A stretch of 21,287 nt of DNA from Bacteroidota bacterium. Its GTDB lineage: Bacteria > Bacteroidota > Bacteroidia > UKL13-3. The stretch is taken from positions 1-21,287 of the forward strand of contig CANHRW010000007.1 of assembly GCA_947462865.1 (NCBI GenBank). Direction: 5' to 3'. A program made the translations under genes and the position numbers. Shown piece after piece: positions 1 to 9,111 of the stretch; within the stretch, counting starts at the first letter, position 1; every line of letters starts with the position of its first letter. A model generated the notes under the pieces. That model was not told the DNA's origin and ran no database searches. It saw nothing but the letters and a program-made list of their open reading frames with translations.

Positions 1-1
1 C

Positions 2-1180
2 GATGTTTTCAATAGAGATCAACTCAATAAGCTAATTGCGCAACAAAATTTGGTAATTTCATTGCTACCACCAGCCTTGCATGTTGTTATTGCTCAAACA
101 TGTATTGCACAAAAAACGCCATTGATTACTGCTTCTTATGTGAGTCCGGAAATGAGAAGCCTAGATGCTGAGGCCAAAAAAGCGGGCATTATTTTACTGA
201 ATGAAATGGGTTTAGACCCTGGTATAGATCATTTATCGGCAATGAAATTAATTGATGAAATTCATGCCATAGGTGGAAAAATAAATTCATTTAAATCATT
301 TTGTGGTGGATTGGTAGCACCAGAGTTTGACAACAATCCATGGAAATATAAATTTACTTGGAACCCGCTCAATGTAGTTTTGGCAGGACAAGCAACTGCA
401 ACACATTTGCAAGATGGAAAAATAAAATACATTCCAGCCCATCAAATTTTTAAACAAACTCAACAAGTAAAAGTACCTGGATATGGAAACTTTGAAGCCT
501 ACGCAAACAGAGATTCTATTTCATACATTGAACCTTATGGCTTACAAAAAGCAAAAACTGTTTTAAGAGGAACCTTGCGAAGACCAGGATTTTGTAACAA
601 TTGGCAACAATTGATTGCACTTGGATTAACTGATGCATCGAAGCAAATTGTAGGACTTGAAAAAGAAAGCTTCCGCAATTTCATTGCATCTTTTGTTCCT
701 ATGAATGGAAAGGAAACTCTTGAGCAAGCTGTCGCCAATTATTTAGGTATCAAACAAAATAGCACTGTTTTTAAAAATTTAATTTGGTTAGGGCTGTTTA
801 AAAATGAGAAAATAGGACTCAAAGAAGCTACACCATCGGCTGTATTGTTAAAATGTTTGTTAAACAAATGGCAACTGAAAAAAAATGAACTTGATATGGT
901 AGTTATGAAACATGAAATTACTTACACACTTCATAAAAAAGAAATTCAGATTGGCAGTTCTTTGGTTATAAAAGGTGAAGACCAAACCTTTACCGCTATG
1001 GCCAAAACAGTAGGTTTACCAATGGCTATTGCAGCAAAAAATATACTCAATGGAACCATACAAGAAACAGGAGTTCATATTCCAATTTTACCTTGTTTTT
1101 ACGAGCCCATTTTAAAAGAACTTCAAATGTATGGAATAGCCTTTACAGAAAAGTCTTACCCTTTATCGGCCCACAAATAA
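2..1180 (+). CDS. Saccharopine dehydrogenase family protein, 5'-truncated by window edge
   Basis: The reading frame is open from base 2 and gives 392 residues. The codon at 50 is an internal TTG (leucine), not a start, because the frame upstream of it encodes plausible protein. The protein closely follows the yeast Lys9/AASS saccharopine reductase family: ISLLPPALH, then TASYVSPEM, then NEMGLDPGIDHLSAMKLID, then SFCGGLVAPE and the NPWKYKFTW segment, all in the usual order. Missing is the N-terminal Rossmann glycine motif, roughly the first 60 residues. The family interconverts saccharopine with glutamate and aminoadipate semialdehyde in lysine metabolism, in the cytoplasm. No other lysine gene is visible nearby, so the exact substrate here is inferred from the family only. 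Its last 25 bp overlap the convergent trmN6 gene. Confidence 0.9.
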   Translation, partial: DVFNRDQLNKLIAQQNLVISLLPPALHVVIAQTCIAQKTPLITASYVSPEMRSLDAEAKKAGIILLNEMGLDPGIDHLSAMKLIDEIHAIGGKINSFKSFCGGLVAPEFDNNPWKYKFTWNPLNVVLAGQATATHLQDGKIKYIPAHQIFKQTQQVKVPGYGNFEAYANRDSISYIEPYGLQKAKTVLRGTLRRPGFCNNWQQLIALGLTDASKQIVGLEKESFRNFIASFVPMNGKETLEQAVANYLGIKQNSTVFKNLIWLGLFKNEKIGLKEATPSAVLLKCLLNKWQLKKNELDMVVMKHEITYTLHKKEIQIGSSLVIKGEDQTFTAMAKTVGLPMAIAAKNILNGTIQETGVHIPILPCFYEPILKELQMYGIAFTEKSYPLSAHK

Positions 1181-1890
1181 AAGTCTTTGGTGAGTTCGTA
1201 ATACGCAGCTGTGTACTGCTTGTCTAGTTCATAAATGATAAGTTCATTATGTTGAACAAGTATCGGTTTTTTCTGCAAACAAATAACCGTTCTGGTTGCT
1301 TCACTTGCTTGAAACGAATGAATGCTAATTTCTTGCTGTATGTATAATTGAAATGACTCAAAAATTGGCTTGCAGGATTGTGCAATTGTTGTAGGTAAAA
1401 CTAAGCCTGCCATTCCATCTTCATCTAACAAACTGCCAATGATTTGAATCAATTCTTGAAAAGTTAAAGCTGTAGTTTGTCTGGCTAATTTTCGGTTGGA
1501 ATTTGTTATTTTATAGTTATTTTCTTCAGAGAAATAAGGTGGATTCACTAAAATCCAGTCGAACTTTAGCACTTTATTTTGGTTGTAAAAAGACTGAATA
1601 GATTGATGGCAAAGGGTTATTCTATCTGCCCATGGAGATTTTAAAAAATTATGAGCGGCATCTTTACATGCATTTTCATCAATTTCTACAGCAACTATTT
1701 GGGCATTCGATTGCTGAGCCATCATGAGCGCCAATAGTCCTGATCCACAGCCTATATCCAAGGCATTTTGGGCATTAATAAAAGTAGCCATACAACCAAG
1801 CAATACGCTGTCTGTTCCTACTTTCATTGCACTATTGGCATGTGAAACTGAAAATTGTTTAAACTGAAAAGGTTTGTATGCTTTGGGCAT
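1156..1890 (-). CDS. trmN6: tRNA1(Val) (adenine(37)-N6)-methyltransferase
   Basis: This 244-residue cytoplasmic SAM-dependent methyltransferase is predicted to make m6A at position 37 of tRNA-Val. It aligns along its whole length with E. coli YfiC/TrmN6: FQFKQFSVSHANSAMKVGTD at the N-terminus, the SAM-binding loop DIGCGSG at 45-51, the acidic VEID strand end near 68-71, SPWADRI at 85-91, and the catalytic NPPY motif at 116-119 typical of N6-adenine methyltransferases. Length matches the family. The ATG at 1890 directly precedes the conserved N-terminal segment. A -7-like element (TACTTTTG on the minus strand, 1901-1908) lies just upstream, in the 41-bp gap to the divergent thioredoxin-domain gene. 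The 3' end overlaps the saccharopine dehydrogenase gene by 25 bp. Confidence 0.93.
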   Translation of the reverse strand: MPKAYKPFQFKQFSVSHANSAMKVGTDSVLLGCMATFINAQNALDIGCGSGLLALMMAQQSNAQIVAVEIDENACKDAAHNFLKSPWADRITLCHQSIQSFYNQNKVLKFDWILVNPPYFSEENNYKITNSNRKLARQTTALTFQELIQIIGSLLDEDGMAGLVLPTTIAQSCKPIFESFQLYIQQEISIHSFQASEATRTVICLQKKPILVQHNELIIYELDKQYTAAYYELTKDFYLWADKG

Positions 1891-1900
1891 GTGAATAGAA

Positions 1901-1908
1901 CAAAAGTA
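1901..1908 (-). promoter_or_regulatory. Candidate -7 promoter element for trmN6
   Basis: The minus strand reads TACTTTTG, matching the Bacteroidota -7 consensus TAnnTTTG, 10 bp before the trmN6 start. I see no good -33 TTG at the usual spacing, so this is a weak call. Confidence 0.3.
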
Positions 1909-1931
1909 TTTGCTTAATTCGTAAATAGAAA

Positions 1932-3938
1932 ATGAGCCATTCTAAAAACAAACCAAATTCACTCATCAGTGCCAATAGCCCTTATTTGCTTCAACATGCA
2001 TACAATCCTGTTAACTGGAACGAATGGAGCAGTAAGGTATTAGCAACTGCACTTTCAGAAAATAAATTAATAATAGTGAGTATAGGGTATGCTGCCTGTC
2101 ATTGGTGTCATGTAATGGAAAAAGAATGTTTTGAAGATACCGAAACAGCAGCATTAATGAACACCCACTTTATCAATATTAAAGTAGATAGAGAAGAACG
2201 CCCCGATATTGATCAAGTATACATGGATGCTATTCAATTAATTACTGGTCAAGGGGGTTGGCCGCTCAATGCCATTTGCTTGCCCAACGGAAAACCTTTG
2301 TATGTTGGCACCTATTTTCCAAAAACAAAGTGGAACAATTTACTGCTTAAACTGGTAGAATTTTTTACACATGACCCCGAAGATGCCTATGCTTATGCCA
2401 ATAAATTGAGTATGGGTTTGACACAGATGGAGAAATTTGAGTTTGAACCTGGTACTTACATCAGCAACGCAATAGTTTTCCAGCAAATAGCTATAATGAA
2501 ACAACAAATAGACATGCAGTTTGGTGGATTCAATTGGGCTCCAAAATTTCTATTACCCATCAACTGGGATCTGTTTTTACAATTTGGCACATTGTTTAAC
2601 GATAAAGAAAGTATGACTATTGCAAGGCTTACAAGCGAAAAAATAGCTCAAGGTGGAATACATGATTTATTAGCAGGTGGATTTTCAAGATACAGTACCG
2701 ATAGCCGTTGGCTTGTTCCGCATTTTGAAAAAATGCTATATGACAATGCACAAATGATGAGTCTGTATGCTAAACTGTATAGTCAAACAAAAAATAAAAA
2801 TGATCAAAAAATCATTGACCAAACCTTTCAATTTTTAACAAGAGATTTAAAAGGAGATAATGGCTTATACTTTGCTGCCATTGATGCCGATACTTTAGGA
2901 GAAGAAGGCCTATATTATGTATGGACTGCTGAGGAAATAAAAACCATTGTTCCAAATGATTGGGAATTGGCTTTTGCCGGTTTTGGCATTTCGGAAGCCG
3001 GTAATTGGGAGCATGGTAAAAATGTTTTATATCAGGCCAAATCAGACGAAGCTTTGGCTGTAACTTTTAAATTATCAGTTGAAAAAGTCATTGCATGCAA
3101 AGAGAAAATTTACGAACAACTTTATTTAGGTAGGTTAAAAAGAAATCGGCCAATGGTAGACAATAAGCAATTGTGTGCATGGAATGCCTTGCTTGTCATT
3201 GGCTTGGCTGATGCTACGAAGGCATTGAATTCAGACACCTACAGAACTGCTTGCAAATCTTTAATAGATGCGATGATTGCGCATTTTTATATAGACGGAT
3301 CTGTCTATAGAATTGTTAAAAACGAACAACGAATAAATGGCTTTGCAGAAGACTATGCCCTATTTTGTGAAGCGCTTTTATTAGCAGCCGAGGCTTGTAA
3401 CGAAAGTAAATACTTATTGTTAGCAAAAGAAGTAATGGATTTAGGACTGCTCCATTTTTTTGATGAAGATCAGCAACTGTTTCAATTTAGTTCTAAAAAT
3501 GAGCCTGTATGGATCAAGAAAAAATTTGATGTACAAGACAGCGTCATGCCATCGTCTAACGCCACCTTTGCAAAATGCCTATTCTATTTATCGTATTATT
3601 TTGATTTAGAAATGTATGAGCAAATAGGTGATGAGTTATTACATAAAATCATTCCTAAAATAAAAGAACAGGGCCTCAATTATTCGAAGTGGATGCAAGT
3701 GATTTTATTCAAGTCAGAGGGTTTTAATCAAGTAATTGCAACTGGGAAAAATGCTCTGATAGCAATTCAACAATATCAACAAAATTATATGCCCAATACG
3801 GTGTGTTTTGCAATTGGAACAGACACCCTTATTCCTCTGTTCAAAGACAAACCAATCACTCAAGAACTAAGCATTTATATTTGTAGAGATAAAACTTGTG
3901 ACTTACCAATTCACAACCTAAATGAAATTCATTTGTAA
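1932..3938 (+). CDS. DUF255/YyaL-family protein with thioredoxin-like domain
   Basis: This 668-residue protein has the standard length and layout of the YyaL/SPATA20 family. The N-terminal thioredoxin-like domain carries LISANSPYLLQHAYNPVNW (11-29), the CxxC-type active site ACHWCH with Cys56 and Cys59, the acidic DREERPD stretch (86-92) and GGWPLNAICLP (108-118). The C-terminal two thirds should form an alpha/alpha barrel like that of N-acylglucosamine 2-epimerases and other six-hairpin enzymes. It includes VPHFEKMLYDNAQM near 262 and a DADTLGEEGLYYVW segment near 320. There is no signal peptide, so it is probably cytoplasmic. Family function is not settled; a redox or carbohydrate-related role is only inference. 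The gene is monocistronic and ends at a strong hairpin. Confidence 0.88.
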   Translation: MSHSKNKPNSLISANSPYLLQHAYNPVNWNEWSSKVLATALSENKLIIVSIGYAACHWCHVMEKECFEDTETAALMNTHFINIKVDREERPDIDQVYMDAIQLITGQGGWPLNAICLPNGKPLYVGTYFPKTKWNNLLLKLVEFFTHDPEDAYAYANKLSMGLTQMEKFEFEPGTYISNAIVFQQIAIMKQQIDMQFGGFNWAPKFLLPINWDLFLQFGTLFNDKESMTIARLTSEKIAQGGIHDLLAGGFSRYSTDSRWLVPHFEKMLYDNAQMMSLYAKLYSQTKNKNDQKIIDQTFQFLTRDLKGDNGLYFAAIDADTLGEEGLYYVWTAEEIKTIVPNDWELAFAGFGISEAGNWEHGKNVLYQAKSDEALAVTFKLSVEKVIACKEKIYEQLYLGRLKRNRPMVDNKQLCAWNALLVIGLADATKALNSDTYRTACKSLIDAMIAHFYIDGSVYRIVKNEQRINGFAEDYALFCEALLLAAEACNESKYLLLAKEVMDLGLLHFFDEDQQLFQFSSKNEPVWIKKKFDVQDSVMPSSNATFAKCLFYLSYYFDLEMYEQIGDELLHKIIPKIKEQGLNYSKWMQVILFKSEGFNQVIATGKNALIAIQQYQQNYMPNTVCFAIGTDTLIPLFKDKPITQELSIYICRDKTCDLPIHNLNEIHL

Positions 3939-3980
3939 AATAAAACAGGCCCATTTTCGGGCCTGTTTTATTTTTATTTT
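3937..3980. terminator. Bidirectional intrinsic terminator
   Basis: A perfect inverted repeat has left arm AAAATAAAACAGGCCC (3937-3952), a 6-nt loop (3953-3958) and right arm GGGCCTGTTTTATTTT (3959-3974). A T-rich run follows on the plus side and the matching run on the minus side. It sits between two convergent genes, and its arms include bases of both stop codons (3936-3938 on plus, 3974-3976 on minus). It should therefore stop transcription in both directions. Confidence 0.9.
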
Positions 3981-6900
3981 TTGATAAATGATTGACTCAT
4001 TTTCTTGCCATCATGTTCTATTCTAATTAAATAAATGCCATCTGCTAAATGGCCAATTTCTATTTGGTTCAAATGCCCTGCGTCTGGGTGCATGATAAGT
4101 TGAGATTGGTGCATGATTTGACCCAACATATTCAATATTTCAACTTTAGCTTTACCTTCAAAATTGCACGCTATAAATAAAACATCTTTAGCTGGGTTTG
4201 GATAAAGTGTAAAATTTGCTTTTGGCAATAATTTATTTACCGAGGTATTTACCAATGTAACAGCAATTGACTTTTGAGCTCCATTGCAGTTGTTGGCACC
4301 GTTTTCAGTGACATTGATGGTTGCTGTTGCTGCATTGCTTGCCAATTTTGCCCTGATAACAGATGAATTGTTTCCACTTAACTGAGTGGCATTAGTGAAA
4401 GACCATGTAAAGGTAGAACCCGATGTTCCATTTACTGAAAACTGAACAGTATCACCTTTTGCTGCCCAATTTCTACCACTAATTTCACTTGTATTGGGCT
4501 TGGTCAATTTTTCTATACGAACCATATCAGAAGCATTCGTACAGCCATTGTTATTCACAATAACTTGAAAATAACCTGAATCATTATGTGTAAATGTTTT
4601 ATTGGTTTGACCTACTAGTAAAGTATCGTTTTTGTACCACTGGTTATTTGTTGTGGCACTCGAAAACAAACTGAAAACATTGCCATCACAAATAGAATTG
4701 CTAGAGATACTTTTGGTGATGGTTGGTTTTGGTGGAGTTACTCCTGATTGTAAAGCAATTGAATTGGATTGAGCAGAACAACCTGAATTGTCAAAATTTC
4801 TGACATAATACAAAGCAGGATCTTTGGTATAAAATGAGTTTGCATTCAGGTTTGTTTGTGCAATATTGTCTTTATACCAAACAAACCCGCTAGATATAGA
4901 TGCAGACAAGAGCGTACTGTCTCCATTACAAACAGCCATTCCCTTAGAACTTGAGATTGAAGGTATTGCTGGACCAGCATTTACACGAATTAAATTTAGT
5001 TTATATGTACTGTCAGACCCTATTGCATTTTTTGCAGTCAATGCAATTGAATAATCACCGGCTTCTGTAAAAGTTATGAAAGGATTTTTTAGATTCGAAA
5101 ACAGCACCCCATTCACATACCAAGCCCATTGTGTTGCTTGGTTTGATGAAGTATCAATTAATTTAACTGCTGTGTTGGTACAAACAGTTTGTTGTGTTGA
5201 AAAGAAACCAGCAGCTGGTTTAATATTTACTAAACCTGCAATTTGAATGTTGTCTAGGAAGAGGTTATTCCCCGAATTGCCAATTTGTTCAAATTTAATT
5301 TTCACATTTGGCTTTCCAACGTATGCCGATAGATTTACATTTTTACAAGCTGTACCAATACCGCCTCCACACCATTCTGCAGTAGTAGATGGAGTAAAGC
5401 TACTTGTTTTGGAATAGCTAGCATCTGGTGCAGTTGCAAAATTACCTGTACCATCTTCAGCCAGTGCTAACAAGCGCGTCCATGTTGATCCGCAATTGGT
5501 AGATATGGCCACTACCAATGTATCCGATGTAACATTGTCGTACCTGGTATATGCATGCTGAAATGACACAGATGCATTACTGTAACCTCTTAAATCTAAA
5601 ATAGGAGAAATTAATCGGTCTACGTATCCACTGGTTGGATTGTCAAAATTGTTAATTCCCAAAGCAAAATTGCTGTTTCCATTACCACTGATATTCCATA
5701 ATCGCCAAGTGCTATCTGCTTCTAAATTTTGTACAGTCCATAAATTAAGGGTTGGCGAATTGGGTTCAAAAGTTTCATTCAATGGCAAACTCATTCCACC
5801 CACAGTTAAATAATCATTCATGTAAACTGAATCATAACCAATACTACTTTTAATGGCTAATGCAACAGGGTAAATACCTGGTGAATTATATACTACTGTT
5901 GGATTGGCTAATGTTGAAGTAGCCGGATTTCCACCAGGGAAATACCAAACTCTTGAAGTTGCACCTGCCGATTGGTCTTGAAACAATACTGAACTTCGGG
6001 CACAAGCGGTTTTTGATGCTGTTGTAAAATACGCTACAGGTTTTGGTGTAATACCCGACAACACCAATGAAACATTCTGTGGTGATGCAAGTTTACCTTT
6101 GTGTGTGATGGTAACAACGTAGGTTCCAGCAACTGGTGTATTTAAGAAAACTTGCTCTACGTTGTCAACAGTATTGTCTCCTGTTGTAGCAGCCAATGAA
6201 GGATTTGATTTATCTAATTTATATGGATAGAATATTGTATTGTCTGAAAGCCTAGTAACACGTATATCTAAATCATTTACCAACATCGGTAAAGGTGAAT
6301 TATAGATGGGTGAAGGTGAAGTAGCAGGAGCATCTGTCCAGCAAATAGTTGCCCTAATTGGTGTTAAACCATCCGCATAAAAACTATAGGTATATTTACC
6401 ACCATTGCTTAAATTGTAATCAACCATTTTACTTTTGATGGTGTCAGAGATTGTTTGCACCGCCTTGGCAGTATTCATTAACCCCCAACCAAATGTATAA
6501 TCTGGACCTGTACTTGTACCTGCCTCATCTGTAGTATGAATAATTAAGCCTTTTAATGCGGCTGAACGCATAAATTTCCCATTTATATTGTTGTAGTGTT
6601 GTTGAATTAACAATGCCGAACCTGAAGCGTTTGGTGTGGCCATAGAAGTACCATTATAGGTATCATAAGCAGAATTACTTGTACTTACAGGTGAATAAAC
6701 ACTTACACCATTGGCTACAATATCTGGTTTGATGCGGCCATCATCTGTTGGACCCCATCCACTAAAATCGCTCATTACAACATCAGAAGATTTGCTCCAA
6801 CCATTTGAAATTGGATTAACAGCACCTACTGTCATTACATTTTTGGCATTGGCAGCACCACCAATGATACAATCATATGGGCCTATAGCAGCTGGCCTAT

Positions 6901-7786
6901 TTGCTACACTACCTTGGGTCCAACCACCGTTAGAATTGCGTACAAAAAAAACACTTGGTGTTTGACTGGGTTCACCCCTGTCATTTCCTGATGCCATAAA
7001 TATGAGGTAATTGGGATAATCTACCGCAATTTGATCGAACTGCTCTGAATTGGCATCATAAAATCCATATTTATAATCATAGGTAGTATTTACAGATGGA
7101 TCGCCCCAAAATTCCCACCTACTTTTATATTGCCATCCACAAACTTGACCATATGAATGATTGGAAACCAGTAAACCTGCTGCAGCAGCTGTGGTCATTT
7201 CAATTGCATCGTTGTTCCAATCGTAACATTTAATAGGAGCCTGAAAACTCATTCCTTTAGCATTGGCAACCACTCCACCAGCCATCATCGTACCAGAAAC
7301 ATGCGTTGCATGGTCACTAAAACTACTTGGCGCATCTATTTGGGTGGCTCTGGTCTGAAATTCTTGGTGTGTGGTCCGTACTTTTCCGCCGTCCCAAACT
7401 CCTAATCTGGCTGTCATTCCTAATCCAGTTAAGTTCAAGCCCAATGTTCCTCCAGGCCAAACTTTGTTTGTTGAAATAGTTTTAGCCGCATTTATATTGT
7501 TAGTGGTTTGAACATAAATGAGCATACCTGTGGGCGATATGCCAACAGCTTCTCTTTCGATGCCGTTTGGGAGTAGTTCTCTCTTAGGCAATTTCATTTC
7601 GCTCAATAAGGTGTTTAATTTGATTTGATTAGCGGCATACGTATTCTGTAAAGCCCTGATCTTTTCAGTATAATCAGATAATTTGGACGTAGCTTCCTTT
7701 TCCTTGTTATTGGTTTGTGCCTGTAGGTTGATGTGCAAGCAAATGACCCCTAAAACAAATATCAAACTTCTAAATTTAGTATTCAT
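3974..7786 (-). CDS. Secreted S8 (subtilisin-like) serine protease with PKD/Ig modules and T9SS sorting domain
   Basis: This is a 1270-residue extracellular protease. A signal peptide (about 1-23, ending LQAQ) is followed by a propeptide-like region, then a peptidase S8 domain (about 110-450). The triad is visible: Asp132 in GVWDGG, His162 in DHATHVSG and Ser381 in NGTSMATP, with oxyanion Asn268 in MASGND. After it come a proprotein-convertase-like beta region (about 455-580), a PKD-like domain (about 585-665), a MAM/jelly-roll-like segment ending in FLDNIQI (about 668-850), a second PKD-like domain (about 858-938) and Ig-like repeats rich in WYKN motifs. A type A T9SS sorting domain closes the protein (about 1190 to the end; LYPNPAKD and GIYLIRI). 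The likely route is Sec export, then T9SS to the cell surface or medium. The start overlaps the preceding small gene by 11 bp. Its substrate is unknown. Confidence 0.93.
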   Translation of the reverse strand: MNTKFRSLIFVLGVICLHINLQAQTNNKEKEATSKLSDYTEKIRALQNTYAANQIKLNTLLSEMKLPKRELLPNGIEREAVGISPTGMLIYVQTTNNINAAKTISTNKVWPGGTLGLNLTGLGMTARLGVWDGGKVRTTHQEFQTRATQIDAPSSFSDHATHVSGTMMAGGVVANAKGMSFQAPIKCYDWNNDAIEMTTAAAAGLLVSNHSYGQVCGWQYKSRWEFWGDPSVNTTYDYKYGFYDANSEQFDQIAVDYPNYLIFMASGNDRGEPSQTPSVFFVRNSNGGWTQGSVANRPAAIGPYDCIIGGAANAKNVMTVGAVNPISNGWSKSSDVVMSDFSGWGPTDDGRIKPDIVANGVSVYSPVSTSNSAYDTYNGTSMATPNASGSALLIQQHYNNINGKFMRSAALKGLIIHTTDEAGTSTGPDYTFGWGLMNTAKAVQTISDTIKSKMVDYNLSNGGKYTYSFYADGLTPIRATICWTDAPATSPSPIYNSPLPMLVNDLDIRVTRLSDNTIFYPYKLDKSNPSLAATTGDNTVDNVEQVFLNTPVAGTYVVTITHKGKLASPQNVSLVLSGITPKPVAYFTTASKTACARSSVLFQDQSAGATSRVWYFPGGNPATSTLANPTVVYNSPGIYPVALAIKSSIGYDSVYMNDYLTVGGMSLPLNETFEPNSPTLNLWTVQNLEADSTWRLWNISGNGNSNFALGINNFDNPTSGYVDRLISPILDLRGYSNASVSFQHAYTRYDNVTSDTLVVAISTNCGSTWTRLLALAEDGTGNFATAPDASYSKTSSFTPSTTAEWCGGGIGTACKNVNLSAYVGKPNVKIKFEQIGNSGNNLFLDNIQIAGLVNIKPAAGFFSTQQTVCTNTAVKLIDTSSNQATQWAWYVNGVLFSNLKNPFITFTEAGDYSIALTAKNAIGSDSTYKLNLIRVNAGPAIPSISSSKGMAVCNGDSTLLSASISSGFVWYKDNIAQTNLNANSFYTKDPALYYVRNFDNSGCSAQSNSIALQSGVTPPKPTITKSISSNSICDGNVFSLFSSATTNNQWYKNDTLLVGQTNKTFTHNDSGYFQVIVNNNGCTNASDMVRIEKLTKPNTSEISGRNWAAKGDTVQFSVNGTSGSTFTWSFTNATQLSGNNSSVIRAKLASNAATATINVTENGANNCNGAQKSIAVTLVNTSVNKLLPKANFTLYPNPAKDVLFIACNFEGKAKVEILNMLGQIMHQSQLIMHPDAGHLNQIEIGHLADGIYLIRIEHDGKKMSQSFIKK

Positions 7787-8243
7787 AATTATTCTTAATT
7801 CTACAATTTAATTGGGCATTCAGTTTTAACCTTTCAACCCCTTTATAAACAAAACCCTTGACATAAAGTTTGAGTATGTTTTTTTCCAAACAAACAATGC
7901 CTATGGTATTTCTATATTCCTCTAATTTACTGCAATACATTTGATCGTTAATTCTACATCTGATTATAAACGTCTTGCCATAAATTAGTTTTCCGCATTC
8001 AAGTTGTTTCAATGGCAATCCTTTGATTTCCAATATTAACCCTTTTGAAGAAGAGATAGCAATATGAACTTTATCTTGAACAATTGCAACCCGTGGTGTA
8101 TCAGTGATACCTAGTGGAATTTGTTTTAAATTTAATCCCATTCCATAGGAGACACTATTATGCTGTGAAAAGGTTGCATGTGGTAAAACTAATAAAAGGA
8201 CTAATAGAATTGAATAAAATGGGCTGTTTTCATTCATTGTCAT
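7776..8243 (-). CDS. Small secreted protein of unknown function, upstream of and overlapping the S8 protease gene
   Basis: This 155-residue protein has a clear hydrophobic signal sequence (YSILLVLLLVLPHATFSQ, about 10-27); the mature part is about 128 residues. I do not recognise a family. The mature part alternates short hydrophobic stretches suggesting beta strands, and holds five cysteines that could form disulfides outside the cytoplasm. Two starts are possible, ATG at 8243 and ATG at 8237 (MNENSPF); the second leaves a shorter n-region and is equally reasonable. Its stop lies inside the S8 protease gene, 11 bp past that gene's start, so the two are probably translationally coupled. The position suggests a partner such as an inhibitor, folding helper or anchor for the protease, but that is inference only. 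Confidence 0.7.
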   Translation of the reverse strand: MTMNENSPFYSILLVLLLVLPHATFSQHNSVSYGMGLNLKQIPLGITDTPRVAIVQDKVHIAISSSKGLILEIKGLPLKQLECGKLIYGKTFIIRCRINDQMYCSKLEEYRNTIGIVCLEKNILKLYVKGFVYKGVERLKLNAQLNCRIKNNYEY

Positions 8244-8385
8244 TGGTTTAAGCTCTCAAACCTACATCAATTAAGACATAAAAATATCATTTAATGTAGG
8301 TCATTTTAATACAAGCAGCATTAAAATTTGCGTAAAACTAGAATTCGCTTGAGAATAACAAAAACTGAATATAAATTGCCGACAC
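8244..8385. promoter_or_regulatory. Divergent intergenic region with candidate promoters and an inverted repeat
   Basis: This is the largest gap in the window. On the minus strand TAGGTTTG (8257-8264) matches the -7 consensus TAnnTTTG for the small secreted gene, but would give a very short leader. On the plus strand TTG (8349-8351), 20 bp before TAAATTG (8372-8378), is an imperfect -33/-7 pair for pssA that would give an almost leaderless transcript. TAAAATTTG (8322-8330) is another imperfect -7. An inverted repeat, CCTACAT (8261-8267) and ATGTAGG (8294-8300) with 26 bp between, abuts the minus-strand element. Confidence 0.35.
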
Positions 8386-9111
8386 ATGAAAATTGTACTT
8401 AAACAGATTCCAAACAGCATAACAGCAGCAAATTTGCTGATGGGTTGTATGGCTATTTTAGCTGCATTGAATCATAACTTGGTTCAAGCGGCCTATTTTA
8501 TTGGACTCGCAGCAATTTTTGATTTTTTTGATGGATTCGCAGCTCGTTTACTAAAGGTCAATTCTGAAATAGGCAAACAACTAGATTCTTTGGCAGATGT
8601 GGTAAGTTTTGGGGTTGCTCCTGGCATGATTTTTTACATGCATAGCTCTTATATCAATGATGCATTAGGGGCTAATGACAATTTGAATTACTTGGCATTT
8701 TTAATTCCAATATTTTCAGCATTCAGGCTTGCTAAATTTAATTTAGATACCAGGCAGTCTGATTCTTTTATTGGATTACCCACTCCTGCAAATGCCTTAT
8801 TTATATGTGCAATCCCATTGGTATTTGAACACGGACCAACTTTTGCAACAAATTTTTTCTCAAGCTCCATTTTTATTTATACATTTCCATTGGTGAGTAG
8901 CTGGTTATTAATGGCCGAATTGCCATTGTTCGCTCTTAAATTTAAAAGTTTTAAATGGGCTGGAAACGAAATCAGGTGGTTATTTATTGGATTAAGTTGC
9001 TGTAATTTATTGTTTTTTCAATACTTCGGAATTAGTCTTTCCATCTTGCTTTACTTAACTTTGTCAATCTATTTATTTTACAAACAGAAATCTCATGAAA
9101 TTCAAAGCTGA
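8386..9111 (+). CDS. pssA: CDP-diacylglycerol--serine O-phosphatidyltransferase
   Basis: This 241-residue integral membrane enzyme joins CDP-diacylglycerol and serine to make phosphatidylserine, the precursor of phosphatidylethanolamine (EC 2.7.8.8). The full CDP-alcohol phosphatidyltransferase signature is present with correct spacing: Asp46, Asp49-Gly50, Ala53-Arg54, Gly63, Asp67 and Asp71, followed by SFGVAPG, which is typical of the type II (PssA) branch. About six to eight hydrophobic segments cover the rest, with the last ending in LSIYLFYKQK. Related enzymes (PgsA and others) share the signature; the N-terminal PNSITAANLLMG and SFGVAPG favour PssA. It is the first gene of a compact operon and its 3' end overlaps purS by 17 bp. 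Confidence 0.92.
   Translation: MKIVLKQIPNSITAANLLMGCMAILAALNHNLVQAAYFIGLAAIFDFFDGFAARLLKVNSEIGKQLDSLADVVSFGVAPGMIFYMHSSYINDALGANDNLNYLAFLIPIFSAFRLAKFNLDTRQSDSFIGLPTPANALFICAIPLVFEHGPTFATNFFSSSIFIYTFPLVSSWLLMAELPLFALKFKSFKWAGNEIRWLFIGLSCCNLLFFQYFGISLSILLYLTLSIYLFYKQKSHEIQS

Noticed and set aside
6711..6965. Plus-strand open frame inside the S8 protease gene
   Set aside because: Shadow of the conserved catalytic domain on the other strand; no own context or domain.
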